A DNA stretch of 64,000 bases, from contig NZ_JADEWY010000013.1 in the NCBI RefSeq assembly GCF_015207375.1, positions 1-64,000 of the forward strand, written 5' to 3'. This document shows, one piece after another, positions 24,459-32,211 of this stretch. Source of the DNA: Coleofasciculus sp. LEGE 07092. Lineage in GTDB: Bacteria; Cyanobacteriota; Cyanobacteriia; Cyanobacteriales; Coleofasciculaceae. The position numbers were made by a program, and so were the translations under genes. A model generated the notes under the pieces. That model had not been told where the DNA came from, made no database searches, and saw nothing but the letters and a program-made list of their open reading frames with translations. The stretch's first letter is position 1. Each line of letters begins with the position of its first letter.

Positions 24459-25202
24459 TTATAAAGGTTGCTGTGCAGGTATGCCAACCCCACGGGGAAA
24501 TTGAGCCGGAGTGGGTGAAATGAGGCGCAAGTATATACAGTGGCGAATGCTTTGAGTTAGGGGTGTGGTGAAGGGTTCAATCGCTTCGATCGCTCCCCCT
24601 AATTGTTCAAGTGCTGGTTTTAGGGTTTCCGTTTCCGCTTGTGTCCAATGACCTCGGTATAGAATGGCTAAACCCCCAACCTCTAACAACGGTAAGGCAT
24701 ATTCGGCACAAACGGATGCTGATCCGACGGCGCGAACTAGGGCAATATCGTAAGTTTGGCGGTGCTGCGGTTGTTGTCCAATGGCTTCTGCTCTACCCAC
24801 TAAGGTTGTAGCGTTCTCTAAATTTAACTGGGAGATTAAGGTGTCGAGAATGTTGATTTTTTTGCGGGTAGAATCGAGTAGGGTAACGGAACTTTGAGGA
24901 AGTGCGATCGCAACTGGAAATCCGGGAAATCCTGCACCTGTCCCAATGTCAATCATCGTCTGGAAGAAACTTGATGATTGCAATAGGGGTGCCACTCCCC
25001 GCAGGGAATCCCACAAATGCTTTTCCCAAAACTCCTCCGGCGCGGTAATTCGGGTTAAATTCAACTGGCGGTTGCCTGCCAAAATCCCTTCGTAAAGGCG
25101 TTGAAAGGTTTTTTGCTGGACTTCATTGGGTTGCCAGCTTAGGGTTTGCTGCCAAATGTCTGTGAGTTCGGGTAATAGGGGTGAATGTTGAGTATCGGTC
25201 AT
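24459..25202 (-). CDS. rsmG: 16S rRNA (guanine(527)-N7)-methyltransferase RsmG
   Basis: A roughly 247-residue SAM-dependent methyltransferase that modifies G527 of 16S rRNA (also called GidB). The SAM-binding motif MIDIGTGAGFPGFPVAIALP is followed by VTLLDSTRKKINIL, and the family motif NLTRITAPEEFWEKHLWDSL lies upstream. The ATG at 25202 is used; a GTG three codons upstream is possible. The C-terminus has a short extension (PTPAQFPRGVGIPAQQPL). It is transcribed towards the small hypothetical gene and diverges from the broken VLGG-WD40 gene. Confidence 0.96.
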   Translation of the reverse strand: MTDTQHSPLLPELTDIWQQTLSWQPNEVQQKTFQRLYEGILAGNRQLNLTRITAPEEFWEKHLWDSLRGVAPLLQSSSFFQTMIDIGTGAGFPGFPVAIALPQSSVTLLDSTRKKINILDTLISQLNLENATTLVGRAEAIGQQPQHRQTYDIALVRAVGSASVCAEYALPLLEVGGLAILYRGHWTQAETETLKPALEQLGGAIEAIEPFTTPLTQSIRHCIYLRLISPTPAQFPRGVGIPAQQPL

Positions 25203-25281
25203 GGGTGGCACAATACAGATAACATACTACAGAAACATTACAATTAAAAAGTACAGTAGGGGCAGAATAGATTAGCAGTCA

Positions 25282-25939
25282 ATGGCAGCCAAATTCAATC
25301 AGCCCAGAGCCGATGATGCCGTCTTAGGAGGTTGTTCAATACCATCTCCCCCTTATGCTGCTGTATTAGGAGGATTGGTGGGGGTGAAGCGTCGCTTTGT
25401 CAGTCCAGTGGTCAGCCAGCGAATCGCTGCGGTTAAGGATACCATCAAGTATGGTCAAGAGGGATTCCCTTTGCTGTTGGACGGGCTGAAGGATTCTGAC
25501 TGGCGAGTGCGTCACGCTGCCTACTCGCTTCTCAAGGGGTTTGATGACAACCGATTGCGGCAGCGTCTGGCAGAGTACAACCCGTTTCAATTTTTGAGTT
25601 GTCTTTACCGACATCCTACTGCTCAGTCTACCGCTTATGCACTATGGCAGTCAGGATAAAACGATTAAGGTGTGGCATTTGCGTACTGGCAATTTGCTCA
25701 ATACATTAAGTGGACATTGGGGTGAAGTCAATGCTGTTGCTATCAGTAAAGATGGGCAAACATTGGTGAGTTGCAGTGGGGATGAAACCCTGCGGTTGTG
25801 GCATTTGCCAACAGGGATTTTGCTGCACAATTTGACAGGACATCGAGGAGCAGTTGTTTCGCTGGCTATTAGTTCAGATGCACAAAAAATAGTGAGTGGC
25901 AGTCTGGATCGAACCCTGCGGGTGTGGGGAATGGGGTAG
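25282..25939 (+). pseudogene. third VLGG-module/WD40 gene, broken by deletion and frameshift
   Basis: The first part (25282-25659, 125 codons) encodes the same N-terminal module as the genes at 218 and 1335: NQPR, DAVLGG, AAVLGG, GVKRRF and a HEAT-like helical pair, to FLSCLYRHPTAQSTAY. The WD40 part continues in a different frame (25637-25939) with GSQDKTIKVWHLRTGN and two more blade ends, only about two and a half blades in total. The join lies inside a blade, as expected for a deletion that removed several repeats and shifted frame. A closed propeller cannot form. The N-terminal 125-residue product might still be made. The last codons and the TAG stop fall in a G-rich tandem repeat, as in the paralogue at 1335. 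Confidence 0.75.
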
Positions 25940-25968
25940 GGGAGCGGGGGAGCGGGGGAGCGGGGAGT
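25932..25968 (+). repeat. G-rich tandem repeat over a stop codon
   Basis: GGGGTAGGGGAGC followed by two GGGGGAGC units and GGGGAG. It supplies the TAG stop of the WD40 remnant and has four or more G runs on the coding strand. Confidence 0.7.
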
Positions 25969-26034
25969 CGAGAAACTTTACAGAGAAGGGACCGGATCGA
26001 CGAAATAGTTCCCTATCTGACGAACTTGCTACAA

Positions 26035-26105
26035 TAGACATCTCCAGAAATTAGGTTTTCACCTATACAGGATAAGGGTTTCAGATTCTGTTTCGGAGAT
26101 GTCTA
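26035..26105 (-). mobile_element. 71-bp MITE-like element, copy B
   Basis: Perfect 11-bp terminal inverted repeats TAGACATCTCC (26035-26045) and GGAGATGTCTA (26095-26105) enclose 49 bp related to the inverted copy at 6517-6587 of identical length. It looks like a non-autonomous element with TA ends. It lies in the leader of the first adenylate cyclase gene, where it might affect transcription. Confidence 0.7.
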
Positions 26106-26168
26106 ATAGCCCATATTTGCGGAGACACCTTGAAATCGTTGAAGTATGAATTTTAGGATGCTCTCTGC

Positions 26169-27689
26169 ATGAGGAATAACATGGGCAGGTTCATTGTTCA
26201 AGTCTGGGCAGCATTCATCCGCCTGCTATACAAGCGGACTATTCTGGTTCTCAGCCTTCTATTTTGCCTGGGTATAACAGGGGCGTTATGGAATATCTCT
26301 CATCTCTCCTCAAGCCTGATTGAATCCCAAGCCCTCCAAAATGCAGCCCTCTATGCCCAAACTCTCAAAGAGTCACGCACGCTTTACACCTCAGAGGTTG
26401 TCAATCGCGTCAAACCCCACGATATTACCGTTACTCATGACTATGACTCTAAAAATGCTGCCATTCCCCTACCCGCCACATTTTTGATCGAACTGGGCAA
26501 ATACATCAGCGAAGAAAATCCCGGTATGTCAGTCCGGTTGTACAGCGATTACCCCTTTCCCTGGCGGCGTGCTGAAGGAGGTCCGAGAGACAATTTTGAA
26601 CGGGATGCGCTACGCTACTTGAAAGCCCATCCCAATGACACATTTTCTCGCATCCAGAAGTTCCGAGGGCGTCAGTCCTTGCGATATGCTGTTGCCGATA
26701 CCTTACAACCGAGTTGTGTTGGCTGTCACAACACTCACCCCGCTACTCCCAAAAATGACTGGAAAGTGGGCGATGTGCGGGGCATCTTAGAGATTACTCA
26801 TCCCCTCGATACTTTCGTTGCCCAAACTCGTGTGGGGTTACAAGGCACGTTCACCATGTTAGCCATCCTATCGGCGTTAGCCCTTTTGGGACTGACTCTG
26901 GTTATGGGCAGACTGCGCCGCACTTCCCAAGAGTTAGAACGGCGAGTTATGGAACGCACAGCAGAACTCCAAAAGACGAATGAAGAACTAGAGAACGAAA
27001 TTGCCGAACGCAAACTGGCAGAAGAAGCACTGCAATTGGAACAAGAAAAGTCCGATCGCTTATTGCTAAATATCTTACCCGAGCCGATCGCGAAAAAGTT
27101 AAAACAAGACCCCAGCACGATCGCCGAATTATTTGCCGAAGTTACTATTTTATTTGCCGACTTGGTTAATTTTACCCAATGGTCGGCTGAAACTTCACCC
27201 ACAGAACTGGTCGAATTACTCAACCAAATCTTCTCCGGGTTCGACCGAATCACAGAACAGCATGGGTTGGAGAAGATTAAAACAATCGGAGATTCCTATA
27301 TGGTTGTGGGCGGATTGCCGACACCCCGTAGCGATCACGCCGAAGCGATCGCAAATATGGCGCAGGATATGCAACAGGAATTAGCCAACTTTAATGCCAA
27401 GCATGAGCAATCCTTTACTATTCGGATTGGCATTAACACAGGTTCAGTGGTGGCTGGCGTCATTGGCACCAAAAAATTTATTTACGATTTGTGGGGCGAT
27501 GCCGTCAATACCGCCAGTCGCATGGAATCCCACGGAATTGCTGGTAGGATTCAAGTATCAGAATCGACCTACGAGCGTTTGCGGGATCAGTATGCCCTTG
27601 AGGAACGCGGTATTATCGAGGTCAAAGGAAAAGGAGAAATGAGAACGTATTTCCTTATAGGGAGAAAATTTCCTGATCGGTTGGCTTGA
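26169..27689 (+). CDS. adenylate cyclase with DUF3365 c-type haem sensor domain
   Basis: A 506-residue membrane cyclase. TM1 is about 22-42. The extracytoplasmic part (about 55-225) is a DUF3365/Tll0287-like domain with a c-type haem site CVGCH (Cys183, Cys186, His187). TM2 is about 228-250. A coiled coil follows (about 255-300) and then a class III cyclase domain (about 305-500). Both metal Asp residues are present (LFADLVNF, TIGDSYM). The purine-specifying Lys (EKIKTIGD) and Asp (YDLWGD) indicate ATP, and NTASRMES provides the transition-state Asn and Arg. Haem suggests redox or gas sensing. It is the first of three cyclases on one strand; those downstream share the catalytic half. Confidence 0.92.
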   Translation: MRNNMGRFIVQVWAAFIRLLYKRTILVLSLLFCLGITGALWNISHLSSSLIESQALQNAALYAQTLKESRTLYTSEVVNRVKPHDITVTHDYDSKNAAIPLPATFLIELGKYISEENPGMSVRLYSDYPFPWRRAEGGPRDNFERDALRYLKAHPNDTFSRIQKFRGRQSLRYAVADTLQPSCVGCHNTHPATPKNDWKVGDVRGILEITHPLDTFVAQTRVGLQGTFTMLAILSALALLGLTLVMGRLRRTSQELERRVMERTAELQKTNEELENEIAERKLAEEALQLEQEKSDRLLLNILPEPIAKKLKQDPSTIAELFAEVTILFADLVNFTQWSAETSPTELVELLNQIFSGFDRITEQHGLEKIKTIGDSYMVVGGLPTPRSDHAEAIANMAQDMQQELANFNAKHEQSFTIRIGINTGSVVAGVIGTKKFIYDLWGDAVNTASRMESHGIAGRIQVSESTYERLRDQYALEERGIIEVKGKGEMRTYFLIGRKFPDRLA

Positions 27690-27800
27690 GGGCTGAAAGT
27701 TAGCTTAATAGGCAGGCGTAACCTTTGAGACGGTAGAATAGGCATCTTGTCTGTCAAAGTCCTGATTGACTGACAAAAAGAAGAGCGCCCTCACCCCCAA

Positions 27801-27823
27801 CCCCTCTCCCCAAGGGAGAGGGG
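27801..27823. repeat. pyrimidine/purine REP hairpin
   Basis: CCCCTCTCCC and GGGAGAGGGG form a perfect 10-bp stem with a CAA loop, preceded by CCCTCACCCCCAA. Related degenerate palindromes occur at 32435-32548 (inside a gene) and 33831-33858. It could terminate transcription between cyclases 1 and 2. Confidence 0.65.
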
Positions 27824-27950
27824 AGAAGGATTGCAGCTACCTCTACTAACTTAAAATCCAGCAACAAAAGCCAGGATTAAACCAGGGTGACATCACGGTG
27901 CTACTGAACTTACAGGCATTACCTCTAAGAGCTATCCGAGGAAAAATTGG

Positions 27951-29378
27951 ATGTCATCTCAACGTTTAATGGTATTAGGTTTATTGACCGCTCGGTTATC
28001 GCGGCGTATTGTTTTGTGGGTTTTTGTCAGCATTATTACCATTGAAGCCATTATTCTAGTTCCCTCGTATTTCCAGCGTGAACGAGAACTTCTTCAGCAA
28101 TTAGAGGAGGTGTCAAAAGAAGTTGTTGAGGGGGTAGTGCGCTTCACTCAACAAAATACCCCCGATATTTTCTTTGAGGATAAAGTTCAAAAGCTGATTA
28201 TTGGTTCTGACATCATCCTAGGCGTTGCCATTTACAAGTCTGATGAACAACTGATGGGGATATTTGGCGAACCTCCTCAAATTTCCTTCTCCGACTTGAA
28301 ACGTTCTAAGATGATGCAGATCCGCCGTTGGAACGGTCAGCGTTATGACGTAGCTTGGTCATCCCACCAATTGGGAGTTCCGTATGTTGTGATTATTCGT
28401 CATAATGCCTCCTTCATTCAACCCAAATTATATGCCTTCACGTTACGGATAGCTGGTCTAGTCTTGTTAATTTCAGTGTTTGTTACAGGCACGACAATGC
28501 TGGTTTTGGGAAGGATTGTAATTGTACCAATCTTGCAACTCCGTAACGACTTAATTGCTGTGGGAGAAGCCATTAGTCAAGACAAGCCCCATCCCAGCTT
28601 TTACTCTCTATCCGTGCAGCCTCACGATGAGTTGGGAGAAGTAATGGCAGCATTTAACCAGATGTTTGAGCGCGTTTCCTGGGAAATTGCCCAGCGCAAG
28701 CAGGCGGAGGTTAGTGTGCGTGCCGAACAGGAAAAATCTGAGCGTTTGTTGCTAAATATTCTACCAGAACCGATAGCGAAAAAATTAAAACAAAATCAAA
28801 ACTGCATTGCTGATGGGTTTGCTGAGGTCACGATTCTATTTGCTGATATTGTTGGATTTACTCAACTGGCTTCTCAGATTTCTCCAACAGAATTGGTTAA
28901 TTTACTCAACGAAATCTTCTCCGCTTTCGATCGCCTGACTGAGAAGCACGGTTTAGAGAAAATTAAGACGATTGGCGATGCCTATATGGTTGCTGGTGGT
29001 TTACCCATGCCTCGGAGTGATCATGCTGAAGCGATCGCGGATATGGCACTGGATATGCAGCAGGACGTCAGACAGTTTAATGACAAGCACGGTGCAAAAC
29101 TCAATATTCGCATTGGCATCAACACTGGACCGGTGGTTGCCGGAGTCATTGGCACGAAAAAATTCATTTACGACTTGTGGGGAGATGCCGTTAATACCGC
29201 CAGCCGTATGGAATCCCATGGGATTGCTGGTGCAATTCAAGTGAGTCTCTCAACCTACGAGCTTTTAAAAAATCGGTTTGAATTGAAAGAGCGGGGTGCA
29301 ATTCCGATTAAAGGCAAAGGAGAGATGACGACTTATCTGCTCATCGGCAGAAAAAGTCAGAACTTAATCAGTGGTTGA
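27951..29378 (+). CDS. adenylate cyclase with two-TM sensor and HAMP domain
   Basis: A 475-residue membrane cyclase. TM1 is about 16-36 (IVLWVFVSIITIEAIILVP). A roughly 130-residue extracytoplasmic domain of unknown ligand follows, then TM2 (about 166-190), a HAMP linker (about 190-245; PILQLRNDL, DELGEVMAAFNQMF) and the class III cyclase domain (about 275-468). The metal Asp residues lie in LFADIVGFTQ and TIGDAYM, the ATP-selective Lys and Asp in EKIKTIGD and YDLWGD, and NTASRMES is intact. GAGGAA about 9 bases upstream supports the ATG. Its stop overlaps or abuts the next cyclase gene, pointing to coexpression of genes 2 and 3. Confidence 0.93.
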   Translation: MSSQRLMVLGLLTARLSRRIVLWVFVSIITIEAIILVPSYFQRERELLQQLEEVSKEVVEGVVRFTQQNTPDIFFEDKVQKLIIGSDIILGVAIYKSDEQLMGIFGEPPQISFSDLKRSKMMQIRRWNGQRYDVAWSSHQLGVPYVVIIRHNASFIQPKLYAFTLRIAGLVLLISVFVTGTTMLVLGRIVIVPILQLRNDLIAVGEAISQDKPHPSFYSLSVQPHDELGEVMAAFNQMFERVSWEIAQRKQAEVSVRAEQEKSERLLLNILPEPIAKKLKQNQNCIADGFAEVTILFADIVGFTQLASQISPTELVNLLNEIFSAFDRLTEKHGLEKIKTIGDAYMVAGGLPMPRSDHAEAIADMALDMQQDVRQFNDKHGAKLNIRIGINTGPVVAGVIGTKKFIYDLWGDAVNTASRMESHGIAGAIQVSLSTYELLKNRFELKERGAIPIKGKGEMTTYLLIGRKSQNLISG

Positions 29379-29409
29379 GTCTCTCGTTCCAGATTGGACT
29401 AAACACAGG

Positions 29410-31161
29410 ATGATGACAAATACCCGCCAATGGCTCAATGGCTCTTTTTTAGCGAAAAGTCGTCGCTACATTCCAGTCGGCTTAACCCTTAGCATCGGGA
29501 TGGGATTGTCGGTTGTCGCGTCTGTCGTTGCCTGGGGATGGGCGAACAAGCAAGACTTGATGCAATTCCAACGGCAGTCTGACAACTTAGCGACTGCATT
29601 TCAGCGCCAAATTGATGAGTATTCCTTTATTGCCGTGTCAATTCGGGCATTCTATGGGGCATCAAGGGAAATTACCCAACCCAATTATGAGGAGTTTACT
29701 CAATACTTGCTGGCTCGTCACTCTGGTATCTTGACATTGGGTTGGATTAAACCTGTACCGATTGCCCAACGACAGGCTTACGAAACGGAGATAGCTGCCG
29801 GGGGATTTCCCAATTTTTATATCTATGAACAAGACGCAACAGGGCAGGTTGTAAAAGCTAAACAGCGCTCGGACTATTTTCCTATTACCTTTTCACCACA
29901 ACAGAAGGCAGTGGGATTCGATCTGGGTTCCCATCCATGGGGAAAAGCGGTGATTGAGAAGGCACAGGTTACGGGAGATTTGGTGGCTACCACTCAGTTA
30001 AACTTGCCAATTCATTCTCAAACGCCTTCTCAAACCAATCTAGCCATGTTGCTCGCCGTTTATCGCAATGATGCGCTTCATAATACCCCCGAAACTCGCC
30101 GTCAATCGTTTCAGGGAGCAATAATTGGTGTTTATTCGGTAGCGGATATCATTAATGCTTCTGTGCAAGGACTTAATCTGGATCAGTTGAATTTTTGTCT
30201 GTACGACGAATCTGCCCCTGCCAAAAATCGCTTCCTAGCCTCCTACACATCCCATAACCAAAGGGTTGAGATGCAGTCGGGGGGGGCGTCCTGCCGTCGC
30301 CATTTAGCTTACACCCATTCGATTCAAGTTGCCGATCAACGGTGGTTGCTTCGCTTCTGGCGATCGCCCAACTCCTCGGGTTTAGGCATTCCGCCGATCG
30401 CTGGCGTGACGTTGGTGAGTGGGTTGTTGCTGACGGGTACGTTGGTTGCCTACTTGTTGCGATCGCTGCGTCACACGGCTGAGATTGAAGCGGAACGGGA
30501 AAAATCAGAACTGCTTCTACTGAATATCTTGCCCAAACCCATTGCCGATCGCTTGAAGCAAAAAACCGAAACCATTGCCGATAGTTTCACGGAGGTAACG
30601 GTTTTGTTTGCGGATATTGTTGGCTTTACCCAGCTATCAGAACGACTCTCGCCCACGGAACTGGTTAAGTTGCTGAATGAAATTTTCTCAGCCTTCGATC
30701 AACTAACTGAAACCTATAATTTAGAGAAAATTAAAACCATTGGGGATGCCTATATGGTGGTGGGCGGTTTACCTGCACAGCGCTGCGATCATGCCGAAGC
30801 GATCGCAAATATGGCACTGGATATGCAACGGGAAGTGGCTCGATTTAGTGCCGAACAAGGTGAAGCGTTTAGTATTCGGATTGGCATTAACACAGGGCCC
30901 GTAGTTGCCGGAGTGATTGGGACGAAAAAATTTATTTACGACTTGTGGGGAGATGCCGTTAATACGGCTAGCCGTATGGAATCCCACGGCATACCCGGTT
31001 GTATTCAAGTAACGGCTTCCACTTACGAATGCTTGCGAGATCAGTATGAATTTAAAGAGCGGGGAACGATTAACGTTAAGGGGAAGGGGGAGATGACAAC
31101 GTATCTATTGGTTGGTAGATCCAAGTTGCTCCCTTCCCGCTCAAAGAATATCTCAGGTTGA
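29410..31161 (+). CDS. adenylate cyclase with CHASE sensor domain
   Basis: A membrane cyclase of about 583 residues. TM1 (LTLSIGMGLSVVASVVAWGW) is followed by an extracytoplasmic CHASE domain (about 50-300; FQRQIDEYSFIAVSIRAFYG, LGWIKPVP, GFPNFYIYEQD), TM2 (about 325-350, GVTLVSGLLLTGTLVAYLL), a short coiled link and the cyclase domain (about 380-570). Catalytic residues are as in its two neighbours. CHASE domains sense small extracellular ligands, including cytokinin-like compounds in plants and peptides or others in bacteria; the ligand here is unknown. The start is uncertain: ATG at 29410 or 29413 is used, and a GTG at 29371 would overlap the preceding gene by 8 bp. Confidence 0.92.
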   Translation: MMTNTRQWLNGSFLAKSRRYIPVGLTLSIGMGLSVVASVVAWGWANKQDLMQFQRQSDNLATAFQRQIDEYSFIAVSIRAFYGASREITQPNYEEFTQYLLARHSGILTLGWIKPVPIAQRQAYETEIAAGGFPNFYIYEQDATGQVVKAKQRSDYFPITFSPQQKAVGFDLGSHPWGKAVIEKAQVTGDLVATTQLNLPIHSQTPSQTNLAMLLAVYRNDALHNTPETRRQSFQGAIIGVYSVADIINASVQGLNLDQLNFCLYDESAPAKNRFLASYTSHNQRVEMQSGGASCRRHLAYTHSIQVADQRWLLRFWRSPNSSGLGIPPIAGVTLVSGLLLTGTLVAYLLRSLRHTAEIEAEREKSELLLLNILPKPIADRLKQKTETIADSFTEVTVLFADIVGFTQLSERLSPTELVKLLNEIFSAFDQLTETYNLEKIKTIGDAYMVVGGLPAQRCDHAEAIANMALDMQREVARFSAEQGEAFSIRIGINTGPVVAGVIGTKKFIYDLWGDAVNTASRMESHGIPGCIQVTASTYECLRDQYEFKERGTINVKGKGEMTTYLLVGRSKLLPSRSKNISG

Positions 31162-31370
31162 GGTGGGCAGGGGGGTTTGGGGAGTAGGATGGGCGTCTCG
31201 TCTGTCCTGAAAATGGTGCTTGGTAGCGTGAAATTCAATACCGGGAGATCCCCCTAATACCAATTGGCTTTTCCAATGGCACAGGGGGGGATCGATCAAC
31301 TCCCTTACAGTATTGAGGCAGGTTGATAAAGTTGAAACTCTATCTCCTTTCACGTTAAAGCAAAAGTTTA

Positions 31371-31756
31371 TTATTAAGAACGCAACTTCTAGGAGAGACT
31401 CTCTCGTTGCCAATTTTGGTGGCACCGATGGCTTTTCAGTGTTTGGCGCATTCGGAGGGAGAATTGGCAACTGCAAAAGCTGCTGATGGGGTGGGGGCGG
31501 TAATGGTGTTGAGTACGTTGGCGACGAAGAGTTTAGAGGAGGTGGCGCAGAGTCGAGGAGATACGCCTCAGTGGTTTCAACTTTACATTCATCGCGATCG
31601 CGCGTTGACTCGTACTCTGGTAGAACGGGCAGAGGCGGCTGGTTTTAAGGCATTATGCTTGACGGTGGATGCACCGGTTTTTTAGAGGTGGCGATGGCGT
31701 TGAGTGGTTGTGCCCAGATTGAAGATATTGATGCTAGTCTTGTTACGAAATTTTAA
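31371..31756 (+). pseudogene. FMN-dependent 2-hydroxy-acid (lactate/glycolate) oxidase remnant
   Basis: In-frame codons from about 31371 give LLGETLSLPILVAPMAFQ, then HSEGELATAKAA, STLATKSLEEVA, WFQLYIHRDR and ALCLTVDAPV, matching roughly residues 65-170 of LOX/GOX enzymes. A TAG follows at 31683. Immediately after, in another frame, EVAMALSGCAQIEDIDASLV is the extreme C-terminus of the same family, ending at 31756. The first 60 residues and the central 170, including the active-site Arg and His, are missing. This is a clear relic produced by an internal deletion. Related cyanobacterial enzymes oxidise L-lactate or glycolate. Confidence 0.85.
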
Positions 31757-31870
31757 TACGATGGGGGGTGACACCCCTCACCCCTTCACGCTATAGTGTG
31801 ATTAGTAGATGCACCCTGATAATCAAGAGAGACACTGAAGTGGCTCTCTTCTTTGTTTGGATCGCGTGAG

Positions 31871-32047
31871 TTATTCTATCCCTGGATGTTCGGCGGGTTG
31901 AGGGGATTCGGGGTTAAGATGGATTTCGTGATCACCCTTTTTTTCAACAGTTAACCGCTTCATCACCCACGTTAAGATTCTATCAGCCGACTTTTCCACA
32001 ATCCACACTAAAAAGGCTTCGAGGATTAGCATTAGGATAGCGTCCAT
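31871..32047 (-). CDS. small membrane protein, 58 residues
   Basis: The frame encodes 58 residues from an ATG preceded by AAGGTG at good spacing. The N-terminal 30 residues are a hydrophobic or amphipathic helix (MDAILMLILEAFLVWIVEKS), followed by a basic segment (WVMKRLTVEKKGDHE) and a Pro-rich acidic tail. This predicts a single-pass or peripheral membrane peptide with a cytoplasmic tail. It is divergent from the HTH-NACHT gene, 164 bp apart. No family is recognised. A small membrane effector paired with the neighbouring NTPase is possible but speculative. Confidence 0.55.
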   Translation of the reverse strand: MDAILMLILEAFLVWIVEKSADRILTWVMKRLTVEKKGDHEIHLNPESPQPAEHPGIE

Positions 32048-32211
32048 ACCATCACCTTGAACTACGACCCTTCTAAGATTGCTGAAATCAAGTTTGGGTA
32101 AGGGTTAGGGCAGGTATGAGTTTAGGTATGACTTGGGTATGAGTTGTGTGAGTTCGTCACAGATGTCTCATAGACAGGGATAGAATAGGCGAAAGCTTTA
32201 TTGTTGTTGGA

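Noticed and set aside
26798-27253. 151-residue Ser-rich minus-strand frame inside adenylate cyclase 1
   Set aside because: Low-complexity shadow of the cyclase coding strand.
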